Below are positions 39,401 through 51,936 of a stretch of DNA of 64,000 bases, piece after piece (positions within the stretch are counted from its first letter, which is position 1; every line of letters starts with the position of its first letter). Origin of the DNA: Gammaproteobacteria bacterium (GTDB lineage Bacteria; Pseudomonadota; Gammaproteobacteria; JAABTG01); assembly GCA_017999615.1 (NCBI GenBank), contig JAGNLM010000001.1, positions 550,739-614,738 of the forward strand. Reading direction: 5' to 3'. The notes under the pieces are model-generated. The model was not told where the DNA came from. It did no database searches and saw only the letters and a list, made by a program, of their open reading frames with translations. The position numbers and the translations under genes are program-made.

Positions 39401-41450
39401 AGGTGATTCTCAACACGGGCGCCTGGGCGGGGCTGTCGTCGAAGCTGTACGCTTTTCGCTGTCCGTTACCCCCCTTGATGATGAAGGAAAGTGAATTTCT
39501 GGGTTCCCAGCCAGCGCGGTTGACGACCTCCTGGACGATGGCCTTCAGGTTGGGTGTCTCATGAGACTCGTTCATTCTCCATGCGTCGAGAGGAGCATCT
39601 GGTGAGGACGAATTCCAGGTGACCGAGGCGGTGGTCTCGGCGCGCAGGGTCAGGTCACGCTCCTTGGCCGTGAAGGGCGCAGCATCGTCAGACGCTTCAC
39701 CGTAGATGACGATCGAGGTTCCGGACTCCCTCGAGTTGCGGCTCGTGAATACGAGACGAGCGTCAAGAACCTTGGAACCCCGCTCGATCGGGATATCCTG
39801 GAACCGAATCCCGACCGTCTGGCGGGTCTTCTCCGCGTTCGGCATGTCCAGGATCTTGTCGACCAACTGCATCGTCCCACTTTCGTCGGCCTGCTCGGCG
39901 TCATCGCTGCCGGCCCGGACCTGGCGCTGAAGGGTCTGGAGCGCGCATCCGGTTCCCCCGCGCGCGGCCCCGTCAAAGGTGTAATTCACTTTCAGCACCG
40001 GAGCGAAGTTCGGGTCGCCGTCATAGCTGTAGACGGACCTCCAGCCAGTTCCGCCGGCCTTCTCCATGAGGAGAACCAAGTCATTTCCTCCGCACCAATC
40101 GCCGAGGTCGACCACCTTCTGGAGGATCGCTGAAAGGTCGGGGGACCTCTGCGCTTGGCCCTGGCTGCCCCGCGCAGTCCATTCCGTGGTCATGGGCCAG
40201 TCCACCGAGGTGGAAGTCTTGCGCTCGAATTTCTCTTTCAAGGACTGTTGACTGGAGTCGAAGGGCTTGGCGTCTCCGACGTTCTCCCCGTAGATTCGCA
40301 ATGTCACGGGGTCCGAAAGGGTGCGGGAAGGAGAGACTTCCAGGACGGCGCTGTCGATGGTAGCGCCCTGGGGGATGCCCAGATTGCGGAACCGCAGGCC
40401 CACGCGTTGTTCGCCAGGGTTGCCGCTGCCGTAGACGACGGCGAGCCTCGGGGCGTCGCTGCCGCTGTCGTAGGTCTTCGCCTGCCGCAGCCCGGTTCCC
40501 GTCACCAGGATGCCGAGGCCGTTGCCCTCCGCCCAACCCGGGCGGTCGACAATCTCCTGGAGGAGGGGCGAGAGGTCATCGGTGACGTATCGTTGCCCGC
40601 TGGTCCAGGGCGCGATGCCCGACATCACGACCTTCGAGGTCGTCTGCGTCAGGGCCGCACTGGATGGTTTGAGCTGAGGCGAAAACACGCCAGCATCGTC
40701 TGCCGCCCAGCCCCTGAATTCGAGAGTCGTGTCCGCTGCGTCGTTCTGGGCGGCCGTGAACTGCAACTCGGCTGCCGTCACGTACGCGCCCCTCGGAATG
40801 GAGACTCCTCGAAATACGACCCCGCCGCGCCGTGTCCCGTCACCGTCCCTGACCATCTCGAGCTCCGAGCTCGTGAGGTCAAGCAGGCCGGCGCCACCCA
40901 TCCCGCCGATGTAGACCTCCTCCGCGTCGTCCGCGCTCGCTTCGACGCTCCGGGCGAAGACGGTCTCAGGGCCGAAGGCGGGGGTGTCCACCAACTCAAT
41001 TCGGCTGCTGAAAAAGTCCATCTCTCCGGTCGACTTCAGTTCCTCCACGTCGTCCGCCCCATCGGAGAGGCGGGCGAGAACGTCGGCCTGGCCGGACTTG
41101 AGGGCTTCCGAAGCGTCGGCGTCGATGGGAGCGACAGGCAGGAGAATCGGACCCCCGGGGTTGCTGAAGCGCATCAGGCCGACGTTGACGTTGTTGAGTC
41201 CGTCGAGAAGAGAGTGCAGGGCCTCCTTCATGTTCTCCAGGCGGCTCTTGCCGGTGCCCGGCACCAGTTCGCTCATGCTGCCCGATGTGTCGAGGATAAC
41301 CAGGACGTTAGGGCGGATTCCCTGGGACTGGGCGAGTTCCTCCGAGCCGACATAGACCTCGGTGTCGTCCGCGAGAGACGCGGCGGGCAGACCGGCGGCG
41401 ACACCCGTTGCGAAGGCCAGGGTGAAGGGGAGCAGCGTACGGCGTTTCAT
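36471..41450 (-). CDS. pilY1: PilY1, type IV pilus tip adhesin with inserted repeat modules
   Basis: 1659-residue exported pilus-associated protein that primes pilus assembly and mediates adhesion and surface sensing. Signal peptide at 1-27. The VWA metal site is at DTSGSMSE (D54), with the rest of the VWA domain (TDGEANNN near 810) far downstream. Between them, residues 205-685 hold three related beta-sandwich-like modules. Each has an IPxGA-like start and a module-end motif such as VDRPGW, VDLGDW or VNRAGW. The C-terminal ~550 residues are the PilY1 beta-propeller, with calcium-type loops DSDGDGATD and DGNGDGLAD. Third from the 3' end of the operon by function, directly before pilE. Confidence 0.93.
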   Translation of the reverse strand: MKRRTLLPFTLAFATGVAAGLPAASLADDTEVYVGSEELAQSQGIRPNVLVILDTSGSMSELVPGTGKSRLENMKEALHSLLDGLNNVNVGLMRFSNPGGPILLPVAPIDADASEALKSGQADVLARLSDGADDVEELKSTGEMDFFSSRIELVDTPAFGPETVFARSVEASADDAEEVYIGGMGGAGLLDLTSSELEMVRDGDGTRRGGVVFRGVSIPRGAYVTAAELQFTAAQNDAADTTLEFRGWAADDAGVFSPQLKPSSAALTQTTSKVVMSGIAPWTSGQRYVTDDLSPLLQEIVDRPGWAEGNGLGILVTGTGLRQAKTYDSGSDAPRLAVVYGSGNPGEQRVGLRFRNLGIPQGATIDSAVLEVSPSRTLSDPVTLRIYGENVGDAKPFDSSQQSLKEKFERKTSTSVDWPMTTEWTARGSQGQAQRSPDLSAILQKVVDLGDWCGGNDLVLLMEKAGGTGWRSVYSYDGDPNFAPVLKVNYTFDGAARGGTGCALQTLQRQVRAGSDDAEQADESGTMQLVDKILDMPNAEKTRQTVGIRFQDIPIERGSKVLDARLVFTSRNSRESGTSIVIYGEASDDAAPFTAKERDLTLRAETTASVTWNSSSPDAPLDAWRMNESHETPNLKAIVQEVVNRAGWEPRNSLSFIIKGGNGQRKAYSFDDSPAQAPVLRITYEAKQGASSASSASVRQLLKQTVTELQHGGWTPIVDTLYEAARYYREEGVVHGARRGDGTDGDAVTLNTRLSHPSSYEGGTVVRETGCTDANLGAEACRTEKIEGNARYVSPIRELCGSNYIILLTDGEANNNHSADLVRKMTGVSSCETKLSDGTAVTTSAPPGPSEECGIDLGRFLHEKDQLSSLAGNQTVSTYTIGFNLDSSDSAQSHAIQFLKDLAKESGGQFRTATTAADLTETFKSFFLDILNRSTSYAAPSVSVNTFNKLYHRNDVYLSLFEPSDRIRWVGNLKKYQLRTDPTRCPGGVFTKECSLGEILDRDGVEAIGPDGRIKDGISSFWSSGDGNEIQEGGAGRAGPPSGDRRVLTHVVTSPPSHGLSGLSHRVTVSNSSITNEMLGLEASASTAARKAMIDWVRGVDVDDEDGDEDRVEDRYSFGDPLHSSPLAVTYGGTDTAPVVKLFVGTNDGGLRMIDAENGQEEWVFYPPETLSMQARLRANPNGQHVYGIDGTPTAWRRDGDGDGTIGDSSGDFLRIIFGMRRGGSHYFALDVTPGSPLTQPGVIGPTYPTFLWRIDGGSAEYPSLGQTWSQPVVTKLRVGSGAQGGSEVREFLLFGGGYHESQDTAFGRSPLGNAVYIADPATGERKFWVSGTAHSSGPGVKVLDMQHPIPSDLALMDSDGDGATDRIYVGDTGGQLWRIDLAPASGESGISAVVGKLATVSSDKSQKDQRKFFYPPDVVQALDSKYSGVSRYDLVAIASGDREHPLSEAVADRLYAFRDFVYSPMVDGNGDGLADDYPRKISGESSPNSLISGAPLQGPLDGPPAAAGDLFDATQVDDVEAGGTTNLSQLRSAAGWYLRLTQPGEKGLSSPVVLAGKLFLTTFTPQPTQLGDVCQLMEGGGRLYGLDVLNAEPKFNWDTLDEVTVKDRVYELAAGIPSGAVPIFQKEGVTLLIGVGGGVEAVNPELSLGPVPTYWFQE

Positions 41451-41485
41451 GCCTCTGTCTCCTGGAGACGTCGGGGGGGCGCGCC

Positions 41486-41980
41486 CTAGTTCTGGAAGTT
41501 GGGGATGATCTGATAGGCGCCGGCGTGATGAACGGAGCGGATGCGGTTGGATTCGTCCCCGCTCCAGGTCTCCCCCGTGCTCTCGACATCAAAGTGTTGT
41601 GAGCGGAAGCGCGTGGCGCTGAAGAGAGATCCGAGGGGTGGAAGGTACTCGCCGTCTTGACGTATCACGTAGGTGACGTTTCCCACCTTCCGCTGCGAAT
41701 CGGCAAGCTTGACCGGTTCAGACTCCATCGTGGTCACCTCGGAGAGCCCAGGTGTGCGAAATGCCCGGGCAAGCCCGGTCTCCGCGATCTGGAACGCCCG
41801 CACGCTCTCCTGCGTGTTGGCCGCCATCTTCTCTTCCAGGGAGGTGGTGCTCATGGTGCTCAGACCCAGCAGCGTGAGCACCGCGAGCAAAATGAGAGAG
41901 ACGATCAGGACGGCGCCCCGCTCGGCCGAGGGAGGTCGCGAGCGCGGACAAGCCGCTCTGGGTTTGGATCTGGCGATCAT
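41486..41980 (-). CDS. pilX: PilX-type minor pilin
   Basis: 164 residues from the ATG at 41980, which overlaps the pilW stop as ATGA. Basic leader, then ERGAVLIVSLILLAVLTLLG, the PilX N-terminal helix, followed by NTQESVRAFQIAETGLARA as in PilX_N proteins. Part of the priming complex with FimT/FimU, PilV, PilW and PilY1. pilY1 starts 35 bases after it. Confidence 0.9.
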   Translation of the reverse strand: MIARSKPRAACPRSRPPSAERGAVLIVSLILLAVLTLLGLSTMSTTSLEEKMAANTQESVRAFQIAETGLARAFRTPGLSEVTTMESEPVKLADSQRKVGNVTYVIRQDGEYLPPLGSLFSATRFRSQHFDVESTGETWSGDESNRIRSVHHAGAYQIIPNFQN

Positions 41981-43095
41981 GTGCGGTTCCGGAGATAGAC
42001 CGTGGTGGTGAACACGCGGCGCCGGACGCGCAGGTCCGGTGGGTCCACGCAGCCGGGACCCTTGCCACACTCTTCGCGACTCGGGAAGGAGCGGCCTGAA
42101 AAGAGGTCGTACGCCCTGGTGTCCGGCTCCGCTCCCTGCTCGTCCACCGTTCGCAGGAGCAGCCCGAACCGGATGCTCACGACGCTCCGCCACTCCTCCG
42201 GGGTGTCGAGTTCCGGGTCCCCGGCACTGACGTACGCCTCCGGTGCGTCCCCGCTGGCGATGCCGTAGAGGATCTGCATGTTCTCGACGCCCGGAGCGAT
42301 CTCTTCCGGGGGCGATTCCAAGGTCTTTGTCTGGCGGTACAGCGAGCGAGAATTCTCAGCCGCACTGCCGGGTTCCGCCCTAACGGCTCCCACGTAGTAG
42401 CGGGCGGCGTGCAGGCGGAACAACCGGGGATAGAAATCTTTTCCGGAACCTGACTCCGACGATGCGGAGGTCACCGTGGCACCGGACGTCTGCGAGACCT
42501 GGAACAGGACGCCGGCGGAGCAATCCACGAGCCCGACATAGTCGCCGGCGGAGACGTCGAGGTCGTCTAACACTGCGGGGGTTCCCCCGACCAAGATATC
42601 CGAGACCGTGCCTTCGTGCCGCTTCCCGGGTCCCTCGAGATAGCGTACCGTCACTGCGTCGGTGCCTTCGATGATGTCTTCCGGGGACTTCTCTGAAGGG
42701 CTGGCCCAGGCGGACCAAAGCGAAGTGCCCGGTTGAACGTTGTCCAGCCCTTCCACCCCGACTCCGGGAGGCTGGTCCGGCGGTGACACTGGAACACCGA
42801 GGTCCCAGAGGACTCCTCGCGAACCCCCGGCACTCATAGCTTTGTTGGTGATGGCGCCGACGTTGTCGACGCAGCCAACCCCTCCGGCCATTCGCAGGTC
42901 CCGCAGCATCGTCTCGAGCGCGAACCGGGCGTTCTCCTGCAGCCTGGAGAGACCGCTGGTGACCTCGTGGGTGCTCTTGTTGGACAGGAAGACGGAGATC
43001 GCCCCGGCGGTCAGCAGGAGGCCGACCACGAGAGCCACCATCAACTCCACCAGGCTCAGGCCGCGCGCAAAGCGGGTGGGGGAAGATAGGGCCAT
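41977..43095 (-). CDS. pilW: PilW-type minor pilin
   Basis: 372 residues from the ATG at 43095. Prepilin motif RGLSLVELMVALVVGLLL, then the PilW pattern of a long, variable extracellular part with RLQENARFALETMLRDLRMAG. The usual size for PilW. Two-base gap from pilV, overlap with pilX. Confidence 0.9.
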   Translation of the reverse strand: MALSSPTRFARGLSLVELMVALVVGLLLTAGAISVFLSNKSTHEVTSGLSRLQENARFALETMLRDLRMAGGVGCVDNVGAITNKAMSAGGSRGVLWDLGVPVSPPDQPPGVGVEGLDNVQPGTSLWSAWASPSEKSPEDIIEGTDAVTVRYLEGPGKRHEGTVSDILVGGTPAVLDDLDVSAGDYVGLVDCSAGVLFQVSQTSGATVTSASSESGSGKDFYPRLFRLHAARYYVGAVRAEPGSAAENSRSLYRQTKTLESPPEEIAPGVENMQILYGIASGDAPEAYVSAGDPELDTPEEWRSVVSIRFGLLLRTVDEQGAEPDTRAYDLFSGRSFPSREECGKGPGCVDPPDLRVRRRVFTTTVYLRNRT

Positions 43096-43097
43096 CG

Positions 43098-43688
43098 TCA
43101 GGGTCTCCAGACCTGGTCGAAGGTCCAGGTCTGCTTCACGAGGCACAACCCCTCGGAACCAGTTCCAGACTTGTCCCAGGCACGCGTGGCCTCCAGGGTG
43201 CCGCCCTGGGTGCATTCGCTCTCGTTCCGGGCGTCTCTCGCGCCACGCTCCAGCCAGCGGATGGTGACCTCGAACCGGTCGTCGTTTTCGTCGGGTGTGC
43301 CGGCTCCGGTCGTTTGCGTGAGGACGGCGCTACCGGACGGCAGGGCCGCCTCCAGAGCGTCGGTCCAGCAGCACAGGTCATTGGCCACGTTGGTGGAGAG
43401 CAGTGGGTCGCAGTCGCAGGGCCGCTCGAGCTTGGTCGTGACGTACTGAGGCGCTCTCGCCCGATTGGCCCGCATCAGGTCCATGATCTCGTAGGCGAGG
43501 TAGGTCGCCTGGCTTCGGGCGTAGGCCTCGTGGTTGAACTTGACCCCGCGCGCCTGCAGCGCCGCGAGACCCAGGAGGCCGATGGCGAGGACGAGGAGGG
43601 CGACGAGAACTTCCAGCAGGCTGAAGCCTCGGAGACCGGGTCGCACGCCGGGGGTGCCAGAAGCGGGGGCGCGTGGCATGGGCCTCAT
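43098..43688 (-). CDS. pilV: PilV-type minor pilin
   Basis: 196 residues. Prepilin motif LRGFSLLEVLVALLVLAIG, then LAALQARGVKFNHEAYARSQ and YEIMDLMRANR, typical of PilV. Several cysteines (CDCDP, LCCW) in the C-terminal part suggest disulfides. ATGA overlap with fimT. Confidence 0.9.
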   Translation of the reverse strand: MRPMPRAPASGTPGVRPGLRGFSLLEVLVALLVLAIGLLGLAALQARGVKFNHEAYARSQATYLAYEIMDLMRANRARAPQYVTTKLERPCDCDPLLSTNVANDLCCWTDALEAALPSGSAVLTQTTGAGTPDENDDRFEVTIRWLERGARDARNESECTQGGTLEATRAWDKSGTGSEGLCLVKQTWTFDQVWRP

Positions 43689-44230
43689 GGCACGCAGTCC
43701 ACGAGGGGTGGTTTGATCACCTGAGCGCGGCCGATACGGGCGACCTGAACCTCCCGGCCCTTTTCCCGTCCCCGCTCGTCACACAGAACCAGGGTGAATT
43801 CCCCGCCCTCCTCGGTGCTGCCACGGGGTGAGAACGTTACCGTGCCGCCGATCGCCCGCATGTTGATCGCGCCCTTCACCGCGCCGTTCCGGCGAAGGAT
43901 GTCCACCTCGCCGTCCGGTGTCCTGCTCCCGTTCTCGTCCAAGAACACGACCCACCCCGCGCTCCAGTCCGTGCCACCGTCACAGGCGGGCACTGCCGCG
44001 TCGGGTGCCGCGGAACTGCAGACAACGACCGGAAAGCGCTGTTTGATCGCCTCGCTCCTCGCCAGACTCAGATGCGCCACCAGATTGTTGGCCTCGGTCA
44101 CGAGCCGGTTGTTGCGCACCAGGTCCTGAAGGGCGGGGACGCCGATGACGAGCAGGATGGCCGCCACCGTCACCACGATGACGAGCTCGACCAGCGTGAA
44201 TCCCCGTGGCCGGCCCATGACCGGCCTCAT
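43685..44230 (-). CDS. fimT: FimT/FimU (GspH-type) minor pilin
   Basis: 181 residues from the ATG at 44230, overlapping the preceding stop as ATGA. Prepilin motif RPRGFTLVELVIVVTVAAILL, then the GspH/FimT pattern NNLVAHLSLARSEAIKQR and a DGGTDWSAGWVVFLDENG core. FimT and FimU are hard to separate by eye. Some FimT proteins bind DNA in natural transformation. Confidence 0.88.
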   Translation of the reverse strand: MRPVMGRPRGFTLVELVIVVTVAAILLVIGVPALQDLVRNNRLVTEANNLVAHLSLARSEAIKQRFPVVVCSSAAPDAAVPACDGGTDWSAGWVVFLDENGSRTPDGEVDILRRNGAVKGAINMRAIGGTVTFSPRGSTEEGGEFTLVLCDERGREKGREVQVARIGRAQVIKPPLVDCVP

Positions 44231-44517
44231 GGCGCGGCAGGACGCGGCGGCGCCGTGCGGCAGGCAAAGGCGGCTGCGTTGTCCACGGTCCAGTCGGGCC
44301 GGCAGCTGCGGCCCAAGTGGTCGGCCACGATGCAGATGCTGCGGGGCGACTCCGCGACCACGATGCTCGCCCTGCTGCCGTCGCTGCAGGCGACGGTGTA
44401 GTAGTGCTTGCCGTCCCTGCCCAGGTCGGTCACGCGGCTCACGGTCGCCCCGTTGGCGGGTACCGTCGCAAGGAGGGTGAGGAGGAGGGCGAGCGGTGGC
44501 AGTGTCCTCGGCTTCAT
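44227..44517 (-). CDS. Small exported protein heading the pilus operon
   Basis: 96 residues with a clear signal peptide (residues 1-23, LLLTLLATVPANGA). The mature part has four cysteines and a C-terminal proline-rich tail. I do not recognise the family. It overlaps fimT by ATGA, so it is the first gene of the seven-gene pilus unit. A pilus-linked periplasmic role is inferred from position only. Confidence 0.75.
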   Translation of the reverse strand: MKPRTLPPLALLLTLLATVPANGATVSRVTDLGRDGKHYYTVACSDGSRASIVVAESPRSICIVADHLGRSCRPDWTVDNAAAFACRTAPPRPAAP

Positions 44518-44602
44518 GGGATACCCCAGGCGTCTGCCCCGAGGGTTCGGTCGGTCTCAACCGTCCTTCCGGCGGACCCCATCTGGCACGGGAGTCGAGG
44601 GC

Positions 44603-44623
44603 AGGCGCGGTCAGACCGTGCCT
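44603..44623. promoter_or_regulatory. 21-bp dyad upstream of the pilus operon
   Basis: AGGCGCGGTC and GACCGTGCCT around a central A, nine of ten pairs complementary plus one G-T. It lies 86-106 bases upstream of the first pilus-operon start and could be an operator. No known regulator site is recognised. Confidence 0.3.
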
Positions 44624-44753
44624 GGACGAGGAAGTAGCAGGAGGAGGGTGCTCTGTCAGTCGGCACCCGACGAACGGTCAGCCGGGGCCGACGGGGGGCA
44701 TCGAGCCCAGGGGCATGAGCCTGGGGCCGCTGACGGTACCACCTCGAAGGGAC

Positions 44754-44782
44754 TTAACCACACCGCGAGCGGCCGCTATACT
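44754..44782 (+). promoter_or_regulatory. tRNA-Thr promoter
   Basis: TTAACC at 44754-44759 and TATACT at 44777-44782 with a 17-base spacer; the tRNA begins 14 bases after the -10 box. Confidence 0.55.
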
Positions 44783-44795
44783 CTCTCGCCAGTGT

Positions 44796-44871
44796 GCCGG
44801 TGTAGCTCAGTCGGTAGAGCAACTGATTCGTAATTAGTAGGTCGGGGGTTCGACTCCCTCCACCGGCACCA
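44796..44871 (+). tRNA. tRNA-Thr (CGT anticodon)
   Basis: Acceptor GCCGGTG paired with CACCGGC, D-arm GCTCAGTCGGTAGAGC, anticodon loop TTCGTAA giving CGT, T-arm GGGGGTTCGACTCCCTC, encoded CCA. 76 bases, complete. It borders the variable region to its right. Confidence 0.97.
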
Positions 44872-44900
44872 ACAAAAACAGACTGTTAGAAGACGTTCGA

Positions 44901-44930
44901 AGGGACAGGTAAAGCAGAAATCCCTGTTTT
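44901..44930 (+). terminator. Weak hairpin after tRNA-Thr
   Basis: AGGGACAGG (44901-44909) can pair in part with TCCCTGT (44921-44927), followed by TTTT. The stem is short, so this is tentative. Confidence 0.35.
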
Positions 44931-45392
44931 GTAGCCGCTCCGTGGCTGCTTTTCTGAGGCTAACGGGCTACCGCGTCAAAGCTGAATTCTGCGGGTCCAA
45001 CGCTCCAATGGGACCGTCGGGAACCGCATCGGCGCTCCAGCCATTCCCGGCCCTTGCCCCGCCCCCGATCTTCTCAATCGCTCCGAAGCGTGATCCCTGG
45101 GCCTCCGGCCCCCGGGCTGACCCGGGCGGTCGCGCGCAAGACGCTGGTCGGCAGGGGCCGGCCGATGGGCCCCTATGGCCAGCAGAAGGCCTTCGAGCGG
45201 TGCGAGGGACGCGCCGACGGCCGTCCCATCGGCGGCCCCCTCCGAGGACCCGACGGACACCCCGATGACGTGCCCTTCTAGCCGCGACCGAAGCGAAACC
45301 GCGACGACGACCGAAGCCGAGAAGTTGACGACCGAACGACCGAGAAAGCCCTATTGACCGCAACGAAACAGGACCAACGCAACGGAGGAACC
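44931..45392. other. Gene-poor stretch after tRNA-Thr
   Basis: No convincing gene. A 75-codon open frame at 45054-45281 (plus) has no recognisable motif. The stretch 45290-45350 is rich in GACGACCGA-like direct repeats. It probably consists of decayed sequence at the edge of an inserted segment. Confidence 0.5.
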
Positions 45393-46005
45393 ATGACATA
45401 CGCCCCTGATGGCGACGCCTCCTCGCGCGCGAGGGATGGTCGTCAGTCGTCGGAGGCCCTGGAGGGGGGGGGCGCGTCCCGGCCCGGGCGGCCGACGCCC
45501 CCGAGCGCACCGTGGAGCGCGCCCTGGTGCACGCCGCTCATGGAGCGCCCGGCCGCCAGTCTCTGGGCCCAGATGGGGCTCGGGAAGACCGTGGTCACGG
45601 CCACCGCCATCCGCCAGCTGCTGGAGGTCGCGGTGGCCGAGCGCCGGCGGAACCCGCGGGTGTGCCGGACCTGCGCGGGGGCGGGGGAGGTGCTGGAGGG
45701 CGAGGTCGGTGCGGGGGACCTGCCCCGCCTGCGGGGGCCTCGGCTGGCGGCCCTGGGGGGCGCGGGTGCTGGCCGAGCAGTTCGGGGTCGGGCGCCACGT
45801 GTGGGAGACGCGCTGGGCGAAGCGCTATGCCCGGGTCGCGCAGATGCGGGAGGCGGTGGAGGGGCGGGGGCTCGCGGCGGTGGAACGGGCGATGCGGTGT
45901 TGGCGAAAGGGCGGGCTCGGGAAGGGCGGCTTACCGTGGCGAAGCGGCCCGTGGGCGCCGGGCGGGCAACGCGCGGCGCGAACCCGGGCGGATCCGCCTA
46001 CGTGA
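45393..46005 (+). pseudogene. Remnant: SNF2-type Walker A plus frameshifted DnaJ-type zinc motif
   Basis: One frame carries the SNF2-helicase-like QMGLGKTVVTATAIRQLL and then CRTCAGAG (45663-45686). The next frame carries CPACGGLG from about 45721, followed by a helical stretch FGVGRHVWETRWAKRYARV. Two CxxCxGxG halves in neighbouring frames point to one zinc-finger gene broken by a frameshift between about 45690 and 45720. Phage or plasmid origin is likely. No complete helicase motifs follow. Confidence 0.5.
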
Positions 46006-46228
46006 TCCGACGGTATCGGAAATTCTTACAGGTCCCCGGATGGCGTCCGGCCTGGGAATTCCCCCTTTCGACCCGACCCAGACATAGCCGGTGTCCGGCC
46101 AACGGCAGCTTTCGCACAGAAAGCGGTCCATGGGCGTCCCAGAGGCTGCGGATCTGGCGCACGGCCGACTCAACAACGGGGTCAGCAGCTTCGACACCGA
46201 GCCAGGAAACCATGCCCAGTGATGCCCT

Positions 46229-46948
46229 TCAGCAGGACTCGGCCGGGGGAGGCACGCGAGTCATGCTCAATCGAGCGGCCCGTGCGTGGCCTTGCTGGAC
46301 ATTGCTATCCCCAACCCGCTCGAACCGGTACGCCAGTGCCGGGTTCGCTTCTACCCCGTATGCCAACTGGGCAACGAGCAACGCGAACGGCTCGGTGTAG
46401 CGGGCGATCCGCAGCGGGCCCGCATCGCAAGGATCGAACCCTGCATCACGGATCAGTTCGGCGGCCACTATCTTGCTCGCCGAATCGTCGGCGCAGTACA
46501 CGAGACTTGGGCGGCTTGCCTTGCGTCGGGCGGCGTAGACGTCGAACAGCACTTCGCTCGGCACCGTGCCGAACGCCGAAACGATCGCGGCCTTCGGCAC
46601 CTTCTTCGCCAGCCGCTCGGCACCCGAGGAGGTGTAGGCGACGACGAGGTCGGTGTTACTGGCGTTCATCGGCAAGGAGCAGTTGACGATCACCTTGTTC
46701 GAAAGATCGCCGGCCTGGCTCAGCACGTCGTCCACTCGAGGCCAATGCACGGCAAGCAAGAGAGCGTCTGATTCCTCCGCCGCCTCGCACGGAGTGCCGG
46801 CCCTTGCCGTGCCCTTGGCCTCCCGGGCGAGCGTCTCGAGCTTCCGGCGGGTGCGGGCATAGCTGAACACCACTTCGTGTCCCGCTCGCGCAAAGATTGT
46901 TCCGAGCTTGCCGCCCATCAGCCCGGAGCCCAGGATGCCGACCCGCAT
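46229..46948 (-). CDS. NADPH-dependent F420 reductase-like oxidoreductase
   Basis: 239 residues from the ATG at 46948, with GGAGGGGCT upstream. The N-terminal Rossmann motif MRVGILGSGLMGGKLG is followed by the domain core ending in a FGTVPSEVLFDV-type segment, as in F420-dependent NADP oxidoreductase relatives. In bacteria without F420 these proteins use NAD(P)H with unknown substrates. The last ~25 residues, rich in R, P and S, look like extra sequence and may come from a deletion or junction with the remnant DNA. Last gene of the oxidoreductase operon. Confidence 0.75.
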   Translation of the reverse strand: MRVGILGSGLMGGKLGTIFARAGHEVVFSYARTRRKLETLAREAKGTARAGTPCEAAEESDALLLAVHWPRVDDVLSQAGDLSNKVIVNCSLPMNASNTDLVVAYTSSGAERLAKKVPKAAIVSAFGTVPSEVLFDVYAARRKASRPSLVYCADDSASKIVAAELIRDAGFDPCDAGPLRIARYTEPFALLVAQLAYGVEANPALAYRFERVGDSNVQQGHARAARLSMTRVPPPAESC

Positions 46949-46999
46949 AGCCCCTCCATTTGCCGCCTGCCCGGCATGCACCCAGCATTGTTTGATGCG

Positions 47000-48623
<1,624 letters not shown>

Positions 48624-48653
48624 GAGAGCCTCCTGGTAGGTGCGAGGTGGATG

Positions 48654-49724
48654 TCAGACCTTCAGCGACGCCATGTCGATCACGAAGCGGTACTTCACGT
48701 CGGCCTTGACGAGTCTCTCCCAGGCCTCGTTGACCTTCTGGATAGGAATGACCTCGACGTCGGCCGTGATCTCGTGCTGCCCGCAGAAGTCGAGCATCTC
48801 CTGGGTCTCGGCAATGCCGCCGATGTTCGAGCCCGCGACGCTGCGGTTGCCGAGGATCAACGCGAACGACGACAGCGCCAGCGGCTTCGGTGGCGCGCCG
48901 ACGAGCGTGAGGTTTCCGTCGAGCCGCAGCAAGTTGAGGTATTGATTGATGTCGTGGTCTGCCGAAACCGTGTCGAGGATGAAGTCGAAGGAGCCGGCGT
49001 GCTGCTTCATCTCGTCCGCATTGCGGGAGACTACGACCTCGTGTGCGCCGAGGCGGATCGCGTCATCGGTCTTGCGCGGGGAGGTGGTGAAGACGACGAC
49101 GTGGGCACCGAAGGCTCGGGCGAACTTCGTGCCCATGTGACCCAGCCCGCCCAGGCCGACGACGCCGACCTTCTTGCCCTTGCCGATCCCCTGACGCCGC
49201 AGCGGCGAGTACGTCGTGATGCCGGCGCACAAGAGCGGGGCCGTTCCGGCAGGGTCCAGATTCGGCGGCACGCGCAGCACGAAGTGCTCATCGACCACGA
49301 TGCTGTCGGAGTAGCCACCGAAGGTCATCGGAGCCGCACCGTGCCGGTCGACCGAGCCAAACGTCAGTGTCAGGTTCGGGCAGAAGTTCTCGAGCCCGGC
49401 CTGGCAGTTCGGGCAGGTGTGGTCGGAATCGACCAGACAGCCAACCGCCACGAGGTCGCCGGGCTCGTGCTTCGTCACGCCCGGGCCGACCTTCGTGACC
49501 CGCCCCACGATTTCGTGGCCCGGGACGCACGGGTACATGGCCGGCAGGACGTCAGGCCATTCGTTGTGGGCGTAGTGCAGGTCGGAGTGGCAGATGCCGC
49601 AGAAGAGGATATCGATCTGCACGTCGCGCGCCGTCAGGCCACGCCGCGCAATTGTCGTCGGGGCGAGCGGCGCCGTTGCATCGGCGACGGCGTAGGCCTT
49701 TGCGTTGGAGCTGGCGCTGGTCAT
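48654..49724 (-). CDS. Zinc NAD(P)-dependent alcohol dehydrogenase, YahK type
   Basis: 356 residues with the strong ribosome binding site AGGAGG before ATG. Catalytic zinc residues CGICHSDLH, GHE in VPGHEIVG and a later C. Structural-zinc cysteines lie in HTCPNCQAGLENFC. Rossmann motif GLGGLGHMGTKFARA. Closest in pattern to YahK/cinnamyl-alcohol dehydrogenase types that reduce aldehydes with NADPH. Fits an aldehyde-handling operon. Confidence 0.92.
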   Translation of the reverse strand: MTSASSNAKAYAVADATAPLAPTTIARRGLTARDVQIDILFCGICHSDLHYAHNEWPDVLPAMYPCVPGHEIVGRVTKVGPGVTKHEPGDLVAVGCLVDSDHTCPNCQAGLENFCPNLTLTFGSVDRHGAAPMTFGGYSDSIVVDEHFVLRVPPNLDPAGTAPLLCAGITTYSPLRRQGIGKGKKVGVVGLGGLGHMGTKFARAFGAHVVVFTTSPRKTDDAIRLGAHEVVVSRNADEMKQHAGSFDFILDTVSADHDINQYLNLLRLDGNLTLVGAPPKPLALSSFALILGNRSVAGSNIGGIAETQEMLDFCGQHEITADVEVIPIQKVNEAWERLVKADVKYRFVIDMASLKV

Positions 49725-49806
49725 TTAAGCACCTCCTTTGCTTCGCTCATCGTGGACTGCGAGGCGGTGTGACGTCCACGCTTGCACCTAGCGTCTTGGT
49801 AGCGCA

Positions 49807-51930
<2,124 letters not shown>

Positions 51931-51936
51931 TCAGGA

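Noticed and set aside
44518..44700. A cyclic-di-GMP riboswitch ahead of the pilus operon.
   Set aside because: I looked for GEMM-type motifs on the minus strand and found none; only a 21-bp dyad is present.
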